Source: Prolixibacteraceae bacterium
Lineage (GTDB): Bacteria > Bacteroidota > Bacteroidia > Bacteroidales > Prolixibacteraceae
Length of the DNA: 34,780 nt
Assembly: GCA_017998095.1 (NCBI GenBank)
Contig: JAGODU010000027.1
Location: 1-34,780, forward strand
Direction of reading: 5' to 3'
Shown here: positions 12,301 through 19,075 of the stretch, piece by piece
Position numbering within the stretch: position 1 is the stretch's first letter
Layout of the letters: the number at the start of each line of letters is the position of its first letter
The notes under the pieces: model-generated
Databases searched by the model: none
What the model saw: the letters and a program-made list of their open reading frames with translations, nothing else
Told to the model about the DNA's origin: nothing
Made by a program: the position numbers and the translations under genes

Positions 12301-14682
12301 GAAACATCAGGTGTTGCTGCAGGTGCAGGTGCAATTGTAGTTGCCGATACATTAGGTAACGCAATAGCTGAAATCGCAATTGAAAGTGTAACAATTGATG
12401 TAAATACTGTTACATTCTCATTACCTGAAGGAATTGTATTACCTGATACAACTGTAATTGAAGTAACTGTACCTGCCGGATTCTTATTCGACGGTGATGT
12501 TACACCTCTTGCAAACGATGAATTCTCATGGAGATTCAAGACAGGCGAAAATACAGCTCCAACAGTTGAAGCTTTAACTCCGGAAATGGCTGAAACAGCT
12601 GACACAGTATTAGCAATCACATTCAGTGAAGTTGTTAATGCAGTTGCTGGTAAGAACATTACTATTAACGGTGAAGCTATTGATGTTGAAGATTTCGCTA
12701 CAGAAGATAATATTACATACACTTACGCATTAACTGAACTCGAAAGCGAAGCAACTTATGCAGTAGTAATCGAAGCAGGTGCATTCGTAGATGTAAACGA
12801 AGGTTGCGAACCAAATGAAATTGCTGAAACAGCATTATCATTCAAGGTTGATGATATCTCAGCTCCATTGGCTACAGGTTCACCAACAACTGCAACTGAC
12901 TATGTAGGATTAGAACTTGCTATCAATTTTACTGATGCAGTAACACCTGCAACCGGTAATGTTGTAATCTATGATGCAGAAACTGACGAAGTTGTTGAAA
13001 CTATACCAGCAACTAGCTTCAAGGCTGCTTCTGATAATTCAGTTTACACTTATGCTCCAAAAGAAGTAAGATTTGGTGAATACTACATCTTAATCGACGC
13101 CGGTGCATTCGTAGACGAATCGGCAGCTGAAGTTGGTCAGGAATGTCCTGGTATCCAAGACAAAGAAGAATGGCCATTGTCAATCGTTGACGGTATATTC
13201 GTAACATGCTGGAACATCATTGCTCCACAAAGAATCCCAGCTGGTGTTGATATACCTGTAAATACTACAATTGTTATAGATTTCTGTGACGAAAGGATCA
13301 AACCTGGAACAAAAGCTGACCGCTTCCTTACCGTAGGTGATCAAAGTGAAAATCGTGTTGAAGGAGTTAACTACTTCAATTACTTAATCACTGAAGATAT
13401 GATCGAAGGTAACAAGTTATCAGTAGATGTATCAGGATTGAAAGAAAACACTCTATATAGTATAATTCTTGCTCCTGGAGCTATCACTGATGAAGCAGGA
13501 AACGAATTCATCGGAATAACTGATGCTAATTTATGGGTATTCAAAACTGGTGATTTCAGCGTACCTGTTGTAACTGTTGATGCGGTAACTGTAATGAATA
13601 TTAAAGGAAATTCTGTAGCCATTACAAGCAGTGAACTTGGAACTGTATATCTTGCAAAAGATGATGTTCCTGCTAACGCAGCAGCATTACTTGCAGCAAT
13701 TGCACAGGATAAAGCTGTAGCTGCAACTGTAGCAACAGCCGGCTCACCTGTATCAGTAAGTGTTGAAGGTTTGAAACCTGGTACTTATAAAGCTTATGGA
13801 ATCGACGCATCAGGCAGCATTGGTGTAGCAACTAACGTTGTTACAGTTGAAGAAGCACCTGTTATGAATTTCACAGCAATCAGTGCTATTCAGGGTTCAG
13901 CTGACGCTTCACCACTTGATGGTCAGAAAATACGTACTAAGGGTGTTGTAACTGCAATTGATAAGAACGGATTCTATATCCAGGATGCTGTTGCTGCATG
14001 GAGTGGTGTATATGTATACAGTACTCAGTTTGTAGGCGATGTCAACATTGGAGGTTCATTCGAACTTGTCGGTACAGTTGATGAATACAATGGTTTAACT
14101 GAAATAGTAAGTGTTGAAACTCTTGTTCCAATAACTAAGCTCTTAACAGTTACTCCAATAGAAGTATCAGCTAGTGAAGCTATTACTGAAAAATACGAAG
14201 GTGTTCTTGTTCAGGTAATTGGTCGCGCAACTTCAAGTTACTCTGGTTCTGCTGATTGGGCTGTTAAAACAGCTAATGACAAAACAATTGCTGTAAGTAA
14301 TTATATCTATGGAACATACAGTTCAATAGTAGATCATAACTACAAAGTGATTGGTGTTGTTTACCAACGTAATGCAGATTACAAAGTTGAACCACGTATG
14401 GAAGGTGACATTACTGACTTGTCAGCTGCTAATGGTGTTGACAACAATGCACTTTCAATGAAAGTTTATCCGAACCCATTCGATAAATACATTTCTTTAA
14501 GCGTTTCTAACGATGTTAAGATAACTAAGGCTGTTATCACTAATATTGCAGGACAACTTGTTAAAGAAGTTATTAATCCTAATAATACAATTTCAACAAG
14601 CGAATTGCGTAGTGGAGTTTATTTCATCTCATTGCACACTGAAGATGGAGTAGCCAAAACTGAAAGGATTATTAAGAGGTAA
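3385..14682 (+). CDS. giant T9SS-secreted multi-Ig-like-domain protein, 3765 aa
   Basis: This is a predicted cell-surface or released protein; its function is unproven and could be adhesion or matrix formation. Residues 1-24 are a signal peptide ending AVA before Gln25. From about 26 to 3490 run some 25 Ig-like modules of roughly 110-180 residues. They are recognised by repeated strands such as ITFNENV, VTFNENV and IIFDENI and by linkers such as WxFxTxDNTPP, and resemble SbsA/Big_5 bacterial Ig-like folds. The modules are diverged, not tandem copies. Near 3494-3685 lies an OB-fold-like domain (FTAISAIQGS, then GVVTAIDKNGFYIQD) of the kind attached to YhcR/ExeM nucleases, but I see no nuclease domain. 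Residues 3692-3765 are a type A T9SS sorting domain (VYPNPF, GQLVKE, SGVYFISL, ending ERIIKR). Frame and codon use are intact throughout. Confidence 0.96.
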   Translation: MRKSFTRLLGVFILFCMMALQAVAQPTVNKLNPVDGACQVARQGVFVITFNEDVSPGYNGTISLNNRMATEYIPIQLRSEFESSAGSGVFNAPAGALAPWKVTFSGKTVTIDFGYKLNEYQEYYITVSATAVKSKANPTKFFAGLTGSALDANVCQNDPNAQWDFTSKDETDPFAATLVPADEAKNIAQNTTCTVTFNENVTWLGGATGNNATLKTGDIAIYDCTDLGGIVGGDVIYDKPLSAVITGNALVITWPGLLPPTTDVYVRIKPGIIEDLRGNDFAGFNTNGQPYGTAYTTPTGAGKGWNFTTKDNTVPTIAFAWTSCFADANITITLNETGIVKAITRASVSSSIASYISLMQGTTAVPFTASLAEVSGTTVITVNPTPALISGQPYVITLLDGLWDSSDNAIVTKNATLTASDYTAPDLTKKDWKNPDGTTFNLNLISNEAATYYYIIVKASDLAKGTDAYYYKPENISASSQTYQSVILNIVNLIGTTPGTTTTYNWWGATGVTDDKTITVYGAGDIIAPANTELLEHVTMLPPSHGTDWVVLMFGADNSTCGNNTIGAGLSSTKNVSGPLYILPSTFDILPPVPTITAALVDPSDEVDGCSELPGTDKDSSPDVANGIQRNGPVYITFNEDVEDDDGSAFTGAEIAEAVSLNDGTPVLINTTTTTYDAAKKRFVIYPARPFASGGTLTVTLQSNRLQDAQDIERFGPNGTELLLPASATFCIESYRGPIVAVNPCAHSINFDRAGEIVISIKKAVYAPAIDGGGAISADSANVAFVGKYIQMRKHPAGEPTIATLNSGEIIYDGNANPKDSYFLSRVAFTVLYQGDSTLIKITPKSGFEWESETWYSIELERSIRTVDLLDLTDEELTGSACAISNYWSTFRSEDSRDPQLFFYEDDNFTVNGLGTVEPNLCNNLDVAANANILVSVDEWVKLGFGQVLGVTNLDPSDEIDDANALRRYFSLFDVTKADSITRISFDVKTFTLSASGDIAQFYIDPYRASGDAPNFVKGHNYQVCFIDNPNEVNAWADYTPGDALVDDNGNPVAVTCCTFTCPLDPVAPQCLLSATIEDKVLNNVTSSLKPVTDVPVNSDSIVNLTLNFGIVLNNPLLWSGSISIIDTLTGGVVQSANLNTGVLSTPGTSVSYVFNMHDALTGTSKWRDLRGYMIQFSGTNLINGLTTSCPFPSVVRPFNPIHTIDGSAPVITAFIPDVPGTPGVIGNCLTDKDQTDIIIVFDENVTKQAGKFLEIWRQSTNSVIRTIDAALANDTKGDTLTISKDIFKASLEYNESYYIHIPKGFVKNAVGLENGWITVDDSLTFCVGPNPAPQIVCGSFVPAHNSTTNNQKPNLEITFSEPVTPVAGFGLDIQIYRNGMNSPTTAFMRAPVTVFTKADADGKKWRFATSAAFNNANYTSYSQFEWDSCFDVNIAAGAFREVNGTQTTSALVTHPFPSVPASVCQWTFCIGDNTPPTVKFWPENNEVHVPTNAHLYAFISELPVMADGTPLNVTNVEGYFDVRVDGASIPFDVEFVGNDIPGGDNQKQRIRIVPRDPAGPDWSLTSTTPTMQAEKVYTLRFTNLAGNAELQDVNGNAVTNGEVTFTTEDITKPTFDVLPAVSGTPTSNKVTVTGSLNEAGKVRWLLVAHDGTYPTDVSYNNPIWASTYTSLGLARGEVATSGTGNDFTITAELLPDPTSTYDYDIIVFGADDEVDFFATDAQIMAEWPYTMNPSFETEVYRIKDLRPAPNRTVISPVVHFSFCDNDAPRLVGTIPARSPKNMSFPVEGRIELIFNENVQINDNNTTGYKIVLRDANNNLGVPLAYDVTKGDTIILYPLDSAKVDTEADAFMPWALAQSLGYKKDLDEQRDYYLEIDRWAISDDGGCTAPGNYWHEWVGKDSLQFRTEDNTPPCLAKWMPKACVQPEEDLVLTFNEANDMSVNSAITGDSAYIYIYKVGTIIPHERIPASTATKVKLSNGQYQFTIPTTYKYLSGESYKVRVPGNLFKDSYANVWVGDTCGCASPAKSGFSWTFDVRDYEDPIASWVLIQDFTYLNVAYQDPEYPQYAKVVEKKAGETEANVPTSSLLKIKFDEEVYLLDKDVTPNVWYKMNAPQVLDELVAAIHIKDVTNNKELFYDPNGIINSATDTAWIFAETVGTDYAVIRVFQAQEHWTPAMTTPWVKDAGFKSNTTYTVSLDAGLFADEEDCDNTRNIYDALPAPLGTFITRDDTPPTLTITDSKGAAICGGYCASQVAPIKLSFNNPVVKTPFAGIDYDALIWDSEDVNWWTYSNLPLTPADLINTADGDFLNFFYLGSTPSGSGTPVTLSNVTVDPNGKDILIYPSANLVSEGYYKIVFKGGSVKDQKRIPDGNEFLGDTCIFRVQDWIAPQALAFYPADNASGISNELAGTTSIPYTIGSSSYTATVTVGADSLAILFTEPIAKGTTTDDLILRRMNGQIIDEIGIEACKVDQTNKSVLVIPIDSLEEFTAYYVEVPAGFVTDADTLGCVPNNSVAIDPELYQFGWNFATADATPPIAIAYIPNHTDTVPRNSDLTIIFDENIFPSTSTDCELYIYHHDNVVGWVGNPSVDFGNVVEVIEFNVGGNPNYELSGTNIYNQLDRNVITFDPVNDFTRIGTYYIRVDGNCIADGQGNFWTGVHDSTTWRFTVTNDVTPILNTTNPEYDHANAAWQYVELPADPHGYVIADLSMTFVDEIYKQPLLVAPGQGKIKIFEYRYNPKTFKAEEKLWKEYDINDEAVVFNNDKVTINDVLLRDCINKQFGTYEECYYVYVDRGAVTNGYPGSKTFWAGIDNAFVWRFQTGCDDTFVCESEIVSPNVAADGEAALNLTIEDASTLVATFGEGIEAIPNAAGKIQLLDEEGLVAEIAVVDSMCEGNTLTVDISAFLKDETNYTVIVQANAFGDTSTVSTGITANCLGEWKFQTGDNTNPYPETMSFDGEDCVEAAPVFVMTFDETSGVAAGAGAIVVADTLGNAIAEIAIESVTIDVNTVTFSLPEGIVLPDTTVIEVTVPAGFLFDGDVTPLANDEFSWRFKTGENTAPTVEALTPEMAETADTVLAITFSEVVNAVAGKNITINGEAIDVEDFATEDNITYTYALTELESEATYAVVIEAGAFVDVNEGCEPNEIAETALSFKVDDISAPLATGSPTTATDYVGLELAINFTDAVTPATGNVVIYDAETDEVVETIPATSFKAASDNSVYTYAPKEVRFGEYYILIDAGAFVDESAAEVGQECPGIQDKEEWPLSIVDGIFVTCWNIIAPQRIPAGVDIPVNTTIVIDFCDERIKPGTKADRFLTVGDQSENRVEGVNYFNYLITEDMIEGNKLSVDVSGLKENTLYSIILAPGAITDEAGNEFIGITDANLWVFKTGDFSVPVVTVDAVTVMNIKGNSVAITSSELGTVYLAKDDVPANAAALLAAIAQDKAVAATVATAGSPVSVSVEGLKPGTYKAYGIDASGSIGVATNVVTVEEAPVMNFTAISAIQGSADASPLDGQKIRTKGVVTAIDKNGFYIQDAVAAWSGVYVYSTQFVGDVNIGGSFELVGTVDEYNGLTEIVSVETLVPITKLLTVTPIEVSASEAITEKYEGVLVQVIGRATSSYSGSADWAVKTANDKTIAVSNYIYGTYSSIVDHNYKVIGVVYQRNADYKVEPRMEGDITDLSAANGVDNNALSMKVYPNPFDKYISLSVSNDVKITKAVITNIAGQLVKEVINPNNTISTSELRSGVYFISLHTEDGVAKTERIIKR

Positions 14683-14700
14683 TACCGAATTGATTGATTA

Positions 14701-14730
14701 AAAAAGGGAGGTCGTAGATCTCCCTTTTTT
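14701..14730 (+). terminator. Rho-independent terminator of the giant gene
   Basis: AAAAAGGGAG (14701-14710) pairs with CTCCCTTTTT (14720-14729) around a 9-nt loop and runs into T-rich sequence. It lies 19 nt after the stop codon. Confidence 0.88.
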
Positions 14731-14778
14731 ATTTTTATGTATTTGTATATATTGCCGAAAATTTAAATTCTTATTGTA

Positions 14779-15519
14779 ATGATGGATGTATTACTTAAAC
14801 ATAAATCAATCAGAAGATATACTAAAGAGCCAATTTCTGACGATTTGTTAAATGAAATAGTTAATGCAGGATGCAGGGCATCAACAACGGGTAATATGCA
14901 GTTATATTCTTTAATTAATACAACTGATCCGGAAATTAAAAGATTGCTTTCACCTTTTCATTTTAATCAAAAGATGATAGAAACTGCACCTAATGTTTTT
15001 ACTATTTGTGCTGATTTTAATCGTTTTAAGAAATGGTGTTTTTTCAATAATGCAATACCCGGGTATGATAATTTTCTTTCTTTTTTAACAGCGATGACTG
15101 ATGCTTTACTTTTTGCCCAAAATATTTCAATTGCTGCTGAGTCAAAGGGCATTGGAATTTGTTATCTTGGAACGACAATTTATAATGCTAAAGGAATAAT
15201 TGATGTTTTAAATTTACCTAAAGGTGTTGTGCCTGTTACGACATTAACATTAGGATGGCCTGACGAAGATCCAAAGCAGGTTGACAGATTACCATTAGAT
15301 TCAATAATCCACAAAGAAAAGTATTCAGATTTCACTGAAGATGATATTAAAAGCTATTATAAAGAAAAAGAATCCTTAGAAGAAAATTTAAAATTCATAG
15401 CTGAGAATAAAAAAGAAACATTAGCACAGGTATTTACTGACGTGCGTTATAAAAAAGCGGACAATGAATATTTTTCAGCTCAAATATTTGAAGTACTAAA
15501 AAACCAAGGTTTTATTTAA
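14779..15519 (+). CDS. nitroreductase-family FMN oxidoreductase
   Basis: This is probably a flavin-dependent NAD(P)H oxidoreductase of the nitroreductase fold; the natural substrate cannot be told. The N-terminus (residues 8-45) has the family's phosphate-binding SIRRYT motif, followed by ISDDLLNEIVNAGCRASTTG and NMQ, matching the FMN site of the NfsA/NfsB superfamily. The middle segment (ALLFAQNISIAAESKGIGIC, near 112-131) is the conserved central helix, and VPVTTLTLGWPDEDP near 165 is the typical closing strand. At 246 residues it is the usual length. A second Met follows at codon 2. Its TAA at 15517-15519 touches the stop codon of the convergent SDR gene at 15520-15522, with no bases between. 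Confidence 0.9.
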   Translation: MMDVLLKHKSIRRYTKEPISDDLLNEIVNAGCRASTTGNMQLYSLINTTDPEIKRLLSPFHFNQKMIETAPNVFTICADFNRFKKWCFFNNAIPGYDNFLSFLTAMTDALLFAQNISIAAESKGIGICYLGTTIYNAKGIIDVLNLPKGVVPVTTLTLGWPDEDPKQVDRLPLDSIIHKEKYSDFTEDDIKSYYKEKESLEENLKFIAENKKETLAQVFTDVRYKKADNEYFSAQIFEVLKNQGFI

Positions 15520-16290
15520 TTATTTCTTGTCATTATTTCTAATTGTATCTCTTGCTGAGCCCTGAGCAGTAGGCATTATAAATATGTCATCTATATTTAC
15601 ATGAGGAGGTCTGGTAACCATGAAAAATATTGCTTCTGCAATATCTTCAGCATATAAAGGAGTAAGACCATAATATACAGAAGATGCTTTTTCTATATCA
15701 CCATGAAATCGGACTATTGAAAATTCTGTTTCTACCATTCCCGGACTTACTGAACCAACCTTAATATTGTGTTTTAATAAATCAATACGCATGCCTTTTG
15801 TTAGAGCTTCAACAGCATTTTTTGTTGCACAATATACATTTCCATTCGGGTAAACTTCTTTTCCGGCAACAGAAGAAATATTTATAATATGACCACAATT
15901 TCGTGGAATCATAAGGTTTGCAACTTTTCTTGACATATATAGCAATCCCTTAATATTGGTATCAATCATTGTTTCCCAATCATCAATTGAACCTTCGTTT
16001 AATGGATCAAGACCTAAAGATAAACCGGCATTATTGACAAGTAAATCTATATTTTTCCATTTTTGTGGTAGATTATCAATTTCATTTTCTACTTGATTTC
16101 TGTCACGGACATCAAAACAAAGTTTATATACCTGGGAATTTGAAACAATTTTTATTTCATCCTCAAGTGATGAGAGTAATTCTTTTCTCCTACCTGTAAT
16201 GATTAAATTATATCCGTTTTTTGCCAATAGTAAAGCAGTTGCTTTCCCAATTCCGGATGTAGCCCCTGTGATCAAAGAAATTTTATTCAT
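15520..16290 (-). CDS. short-chain dehydrogenase/reductase, YdfG-like
   Basis: This is a classical SDR oxidoreductase using NAD(P). With the ATG at 16290 the protein has 256 residues and begins MNKISLITGATSGIGKAT. The glycine-rich TGATSGIG motif (8-15), NNAG (86-89), Ser near 140 (ISSVAG) and the YCATK catalytic pair Tyr153/Lys157 are all present. The Arg37-Arg38 pair after the second strand (ITGRRK) suggests NADPH preference. Overall it resembles YdfG-type 3-hydroxy acid / serine dehydrogenases. A longer reading from a TTG at 16314 would add eight hydrophobic residues. I reject it because family members start at MNK...LITG and because a TAGTTTTG box on this strand (16319-16312) would place transcription start near 16305. 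The gene is divergent from the PurL-like gene. Confidence 0.9.
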   Translation of the reverse strand: MNKISLITGATSGIGKATALLLAKNGYNLIITGRRKELLSSLEDEIKIVSNSQVYKLCFDVRDRNQVENEIDNLPQKWKNIDLLVNNAGLSLGLDPLNEGSIDDWETMIDTNIKGLLYMSRKVANLMIPRNCGHIINISSVAGKEVYPNGNVYCATKNAVEALTKGMRIDLLKHNIKVGSVSPGMVETEFSIVRFHGDIEKASSVYYGLTPLYAEDIAEAIFFMVTRPPHVNIDDIFIMPTAQGSARDTIRNNDKK

Positions 16291-16391
16291 AAAAATTAAT
16301 TTTAAAAAAATCAAAACTATAAAAAAGGGATCAAAAAGATTATGACTTGCAAATCATTTTATTTACTTTCACCAATATACAAAGCTTTAAT

Positions 16392-16399
16392 TAAATTTG
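16392..16399 (+). promoter_or_regulatory. -7 promoter box for the purL-like / ubiE / porT run
   Basis: TAAATTTG matches TAnnTTTG exactly, 16 nt before the ATG at 16416. The -33 region is imperfect (TTTC at 16367-16370, spacer 21). It may drive the run of genes to 20635. Confidence 0.5.
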
Positions 16400-16415
16400 T
16401 GAAAAATTTTTAGAT

Positions 16416-17465
16416 ATGAACACAGAAGAAACAAATATTGAGTTTGATATTGAGCAAATTCCTGAACCGGAAAATATAAATGAAGTGATTTTTAATTTAA
16501 TGGTAAATCCTAATCTTTCTCCATTAAATTATTTTAACGACTTTACCGATATTGTACCTGATCCCGATAAAATGGCGGGTGAAGGAAATGATGAGTCTGG
16601 GATTTTCGAAATTGGTGATGACAACAAAATAATGTCGTTGACTGCTCATGCAATGCACAGGCATTTAGAAACTGATCCTCAGAAAGCCGCAGAAATATTG
16701 GTTTCCAGGGCTGCAAGAAAAATGGTTTGTATGGGAGCAAAACCAATTGCAATAACCGCAATGCTATATCACATTAATTATAGTGATCCTAACGGTCAGT
16801 TTATAGCTTCTGGGGCTAAAGCAGGTTTAGAAAATGCTGCAGCAGCTTATAATCTAAAAATATCTAATAAAAAGATTAGATTTGATTTCTTCGATGAGCC
16901 CGAATATCAACAGCCGACTATGTTTGTGACTTTGTTAGGTGTTTTCCCTGTTTGTAATGATAATTCAATAAAGACTATTAGTCAAAATTTTAAAAACAAG
17001 GGAAATAATATTTTCATGATAGGGAATGTTGCTAATGATATTGCAGGGTCAGATTACCTTGAGTTTTTTCATGGAGTGACAGAGTCTCCGCTACCTGAAT
17101 TTGATTTAAAGTTTGAATCAAAAATATTGAGTATTACATCTAAACTTATTCAAAATGATTTAATTGATAGTGCATCTCCTGTAGCTAAAGGAGGATTGTT
17201 TTTTACTTTGATGAGAGCCGGGTGGGTCAATGGTTTGGGTTTCGACATTACAACAGCTGCTGAAACCCGAATTGATGCATTTCTTTTTGGAGAATCTATG
17301 GGGAGAATAGTTGTTGGAGTTCCAAAGAAAAAAGAAGATGAATTTGTTGACTTCATGTTTGAATCAGGTATTCCTTTTTTCACTTTAGGACATGTTACAA
17401 AGGGCGAAATTAGAATAGATGATGAATCATTCGGTTTTATTGATAAAATGTCTGAAACATTTTAA
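16416..17465 (+). CDS. PurL/AIR-synthase-like protein, single-copy fold, function unknown
   Basis: The protein (349 aa) has the AIR synthase / FGAM synthase superfamily fold (PurM, PurL, HypE, SelD, ThiL). The N-terminal half carries GIFEIGDDNKIMSLTAHA (metal/ATP-binding strand) and LVSRAARKMVCMGAKPIAIT, equivalent to the FGAM synthase segment with AAR..V.MGA.P. The C-terminal half has the glycine-rich SPVAKGGLFFTLMRAGW segment, like the SAHDVSDGGL motif of PurL but with Val-Ala-Lys in place of Val-Ser-Asp. It is about half the length of a small PurL and has no glutaminase domain, so it is unlikely to be the complete purine enzyme. It lies 10 bp upstream of ubiE and is probably cotranscribed with it. 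Function should not be transferred from PurL. Confidence 0.85.
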   Translation: MNTEETNIEFDIEQIPEPENINEVIFNLMVNPNLSPLNYFNDFTDIVPDPDKMAGEGNDESGIFEIGDDNKIMSLTAHAMHRHLETDPQKAAEILVSRAARKMVCMGAKPIAITAMLYHINYSDPNGQFIASGAKAGLENAAAAYNLKISNKKIRFDFFDEPEYQQPTMFVTLLGVFPVCNDNSIKTISQNFKNKGNNIFMIGNVANDIAGSDYLEFFHGVTESPLPEFDLKFESKILSITSKLIQNDLIDSASPVAKGGLFFTLMRAGWVNGLGFDITTAAETRIDAFLFGESMGRIVVGVPKKKEDEFVDFMFESGIPFFTLGHVTKGEIRIDDESFGFIDKMSETF

Positions 17466-17475
17466 AATTTAAAAA

Positions 17476-18192
17476 TTGAAAGAAAATCTCTTAGAAAATA
17501 AAAGTAAAAGTAAAGTGCGGGCGATGTTTGACAGCATTGCCCGTAATTATGATTTTTTAAATCATTTTTTATCGCTGGGCATTGATGTGTTCTGGAGAAG
17601 AAAGTTGATATATGAGCTTAAAAAGTATAAACCTGAGAACATTATTGATATTGCTGCAGGTACTGCTGATTTGTCAATTATGGCTGTAAAAAATGGCTTA
17701 AAGAATATTACCGGAGTTGATTTATCTTCAGAGATGATTAAAGTTGGGAAGATTAAAGTTGAAAAGCATAATTTTCAAAAAGAAATTTCACTCGTCGAAG
17801 GAGATGCGGAAAGCTTAATATTTCAAACTGAGAGTTTTGACGCTGCAACTATAGCATTTGGGGTTAGAAATTTTGAAAATCTTCAAAAAGGATTGAAAGA
17901 GATATCCAGAATTCTAAAAAATGGGAAACCCTTATTGATACTTGAATTTTCGAAACCTGAAAACTTTATTATAAGATTGTTTTATAACATTTATTCTAAA
18001 TTTTTCATACCTGTTGCAGGAAAAATTATTTCCGGTAATTCAAAAGCATATAAATATTTACCTGAATCTATTAAGAAATTCCCATCCGGGATTGAATTTT
18101 TAAGAATATTAGAGAATTGTGGATTTACATCTGTAAGGATGAAAAAGTTAACTTTCGGAATTTCAACATTATATATTGGTGAAAAGGGTTGA
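17476..18192 (+). CDS. ubiE: demethylmenaquinone methyltransferase UbiE/MenG
   Basis: It uses SAM to methylate demethylmenaquinone, the last step of menaquinone synthesis at the inner membrane. The 238-residue protein has the family N-terminal signature (KVRAMFDSIARNYDFLNHFL, residues 13-32), the SAM motif IIDIAAGTADLS (56-67), GVDLSSEMI near 79, and the late UbiE signature RNFENLQKGLKEISRILKNG. The start is TTG at 17476, 10 bp after the previous stop. The next in-frame ATG (17524) would remove the conserved KSKVRA segment, so TTG is preferred. A family like this in Bacteroidota should act on menaquinone rather than ubiquinone; that is family knowledge, not visible here. porT follows in the same direction. 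Confidence 0.96.
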   Translation: MKENLLENKSKSKVRAMFDSIARNYDFLNHFLSLGIDVFWRRKLIYELKKYKPENIIDIAAGTADLSIMAVKNGLKNITGVDLSSEMIKVGKIKVEKHNFQKEISLVEGDAESLIFQTESFDAATIAFGVRNFENLQKGLKEISRILKNGKPLLILEFSKPENFIIRLFYNIYSKFFIPVAGKIISGNSKAYKYLPESIKKFPSGIEFLRILENCGFTSVRMKKLTFGISTLYIGEKG

Positions 18193-18290
18193 ATTTTAAA
18201 ATAGTCTGTATTTATTTTAATATTTTTCCTTTATAACACCCTGTAATGCAATAAAATTCATTTTTTTTTGTTTTTTACAAAAAATTAAAG

Positions 18291-19055
18291 ATGAAAAGAA
18301 TACTATTTTTATTATTGTTTCTTTTATTATTAAATCGGGTTAATGCTCAATGGTTTGAAATACCCAATCTTACCACGTTTGACGATAAAAAAATTCATTT
18401 TGGATTTACTTTAGGTCTAAATACTGCTGATTTTGCATTTCAGCATTATAACACTATTAAAGATAATCCATTAATTGCTGAATCTAATCTTACTTATACG
18501 AAGCTTCTCGATTCTGTAGGATATAAATTAAGGGCAGATGTTGCTTCTTTGACGCCAGGATTTACAGTAGGTATTGTTTCTAATCTTCGGCTTACAGAAT
18601 ATCTTGATTTGAGGTTTCTTCCCGGTTTATCTTTTATTGAACGAAAAGTTGTATATAATATTCCTATATATGATGCAGATATTTCTGGTGCATTGAAAGA
18701 ACATGTTGTAAGATCAACTTATCTCGATTTCGCATTATTATTAAAATATAAGTCAAAGCGTATAATAAACCACAGACCCTATATGATAGGAGGTTTATCT
18801 CTCAGACAAGATATTTCAAAATCTGCTACAGAAGATCTTCTTCAATTAAGAAAATCTAATTTTTATGTTGAAGCCGGTATGGGGTGGGATTTATATTTAC
18901 AGTTCTTCAGATTATCCACTGAATTGAAGTATTGTTTTGGACTAGGGAACATTCTCTCAAATAATTTGCCTAAATACCCTCAAAATCAATTTTATCAGTT
19001 AGCTTTAAAAAATCTTAATTCTCATATGTTAATATTAAGTTTTCATTTTGAATAA
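18291..19055 (+). CDS. porT: type IX secretion system protein PorT
   Basis: PorT is an outer-membrane beta-barrel protein needed for secretion of T9SS substrates in gliding and periodontal Bacteroidota. The 254-residue product has a signal peptide (residues 1-19, ending VNA before Gln20). The rest is typical of an eight-stranded OMP_b-brl_2-like barrel: alternating aromatic and hydrophobic strands (IHFGFTLGLNTADF, FTVGIVSNLRLTEYLDLRF, FYVEAGMGWDLYLQFFRLS) and a terminal strand LILSFHFE with an aromatic near the end. Position directly after ubiE/menG is the common porT context in this phylum and supports the call. The giant protein at 3385-14682 carries the sorting domain this system recognises. 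The 98-bp gap to ubiE leaves room for a separate promoter, but I saw no clean box. Confidence 0.9.
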   Translation: MKRILFLLLFLLLLNRVNAQWFEIPNLTTFDDKKIHFGFTLGLNTADFAFQHYNTIKDNPLIAESNLTYTKLLDSVGYKLRADVASLTPGFTVGIVSNLRLTEYLDLRFLPGLSFIERKVVYNIPIYDADISGALKEHVVRSTYLDFALLLKYKSKRIINHRPYMIGGLSLRQDISKSATEDLLQLRKSNFYVEAGMGWDLYLQFFRLSTELKYCFGLGNILSNNLPKYPQNQFYQLALKNLNSHMLILSFHFE

Positions 19056-19075
19056 CTTTTTTAAAAAATCTTTAC

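Noticed and set aside
12114..12722. 202-codon open frame on the minus strand
   Set aside because: It lies entirely within the giant gene, is Ser/Thr/Ala-rich low-complexity antisense translation, and has no start context or homology I recognise.
3385..14682. S-layer protein or RTX-type (T1SS) adhesin
   Set aside because: No SLH domains or GGxGxD nonapeptides are seen; the C-terminus is a clear T9SS sorting domain.
16291..16314. Longer SDR start at TTG 16314
   Set aside because: Adds a hydrophobic stretch unlike the family and lies next to a promoter-like box; ATG 16290 fits SDR N-termini.
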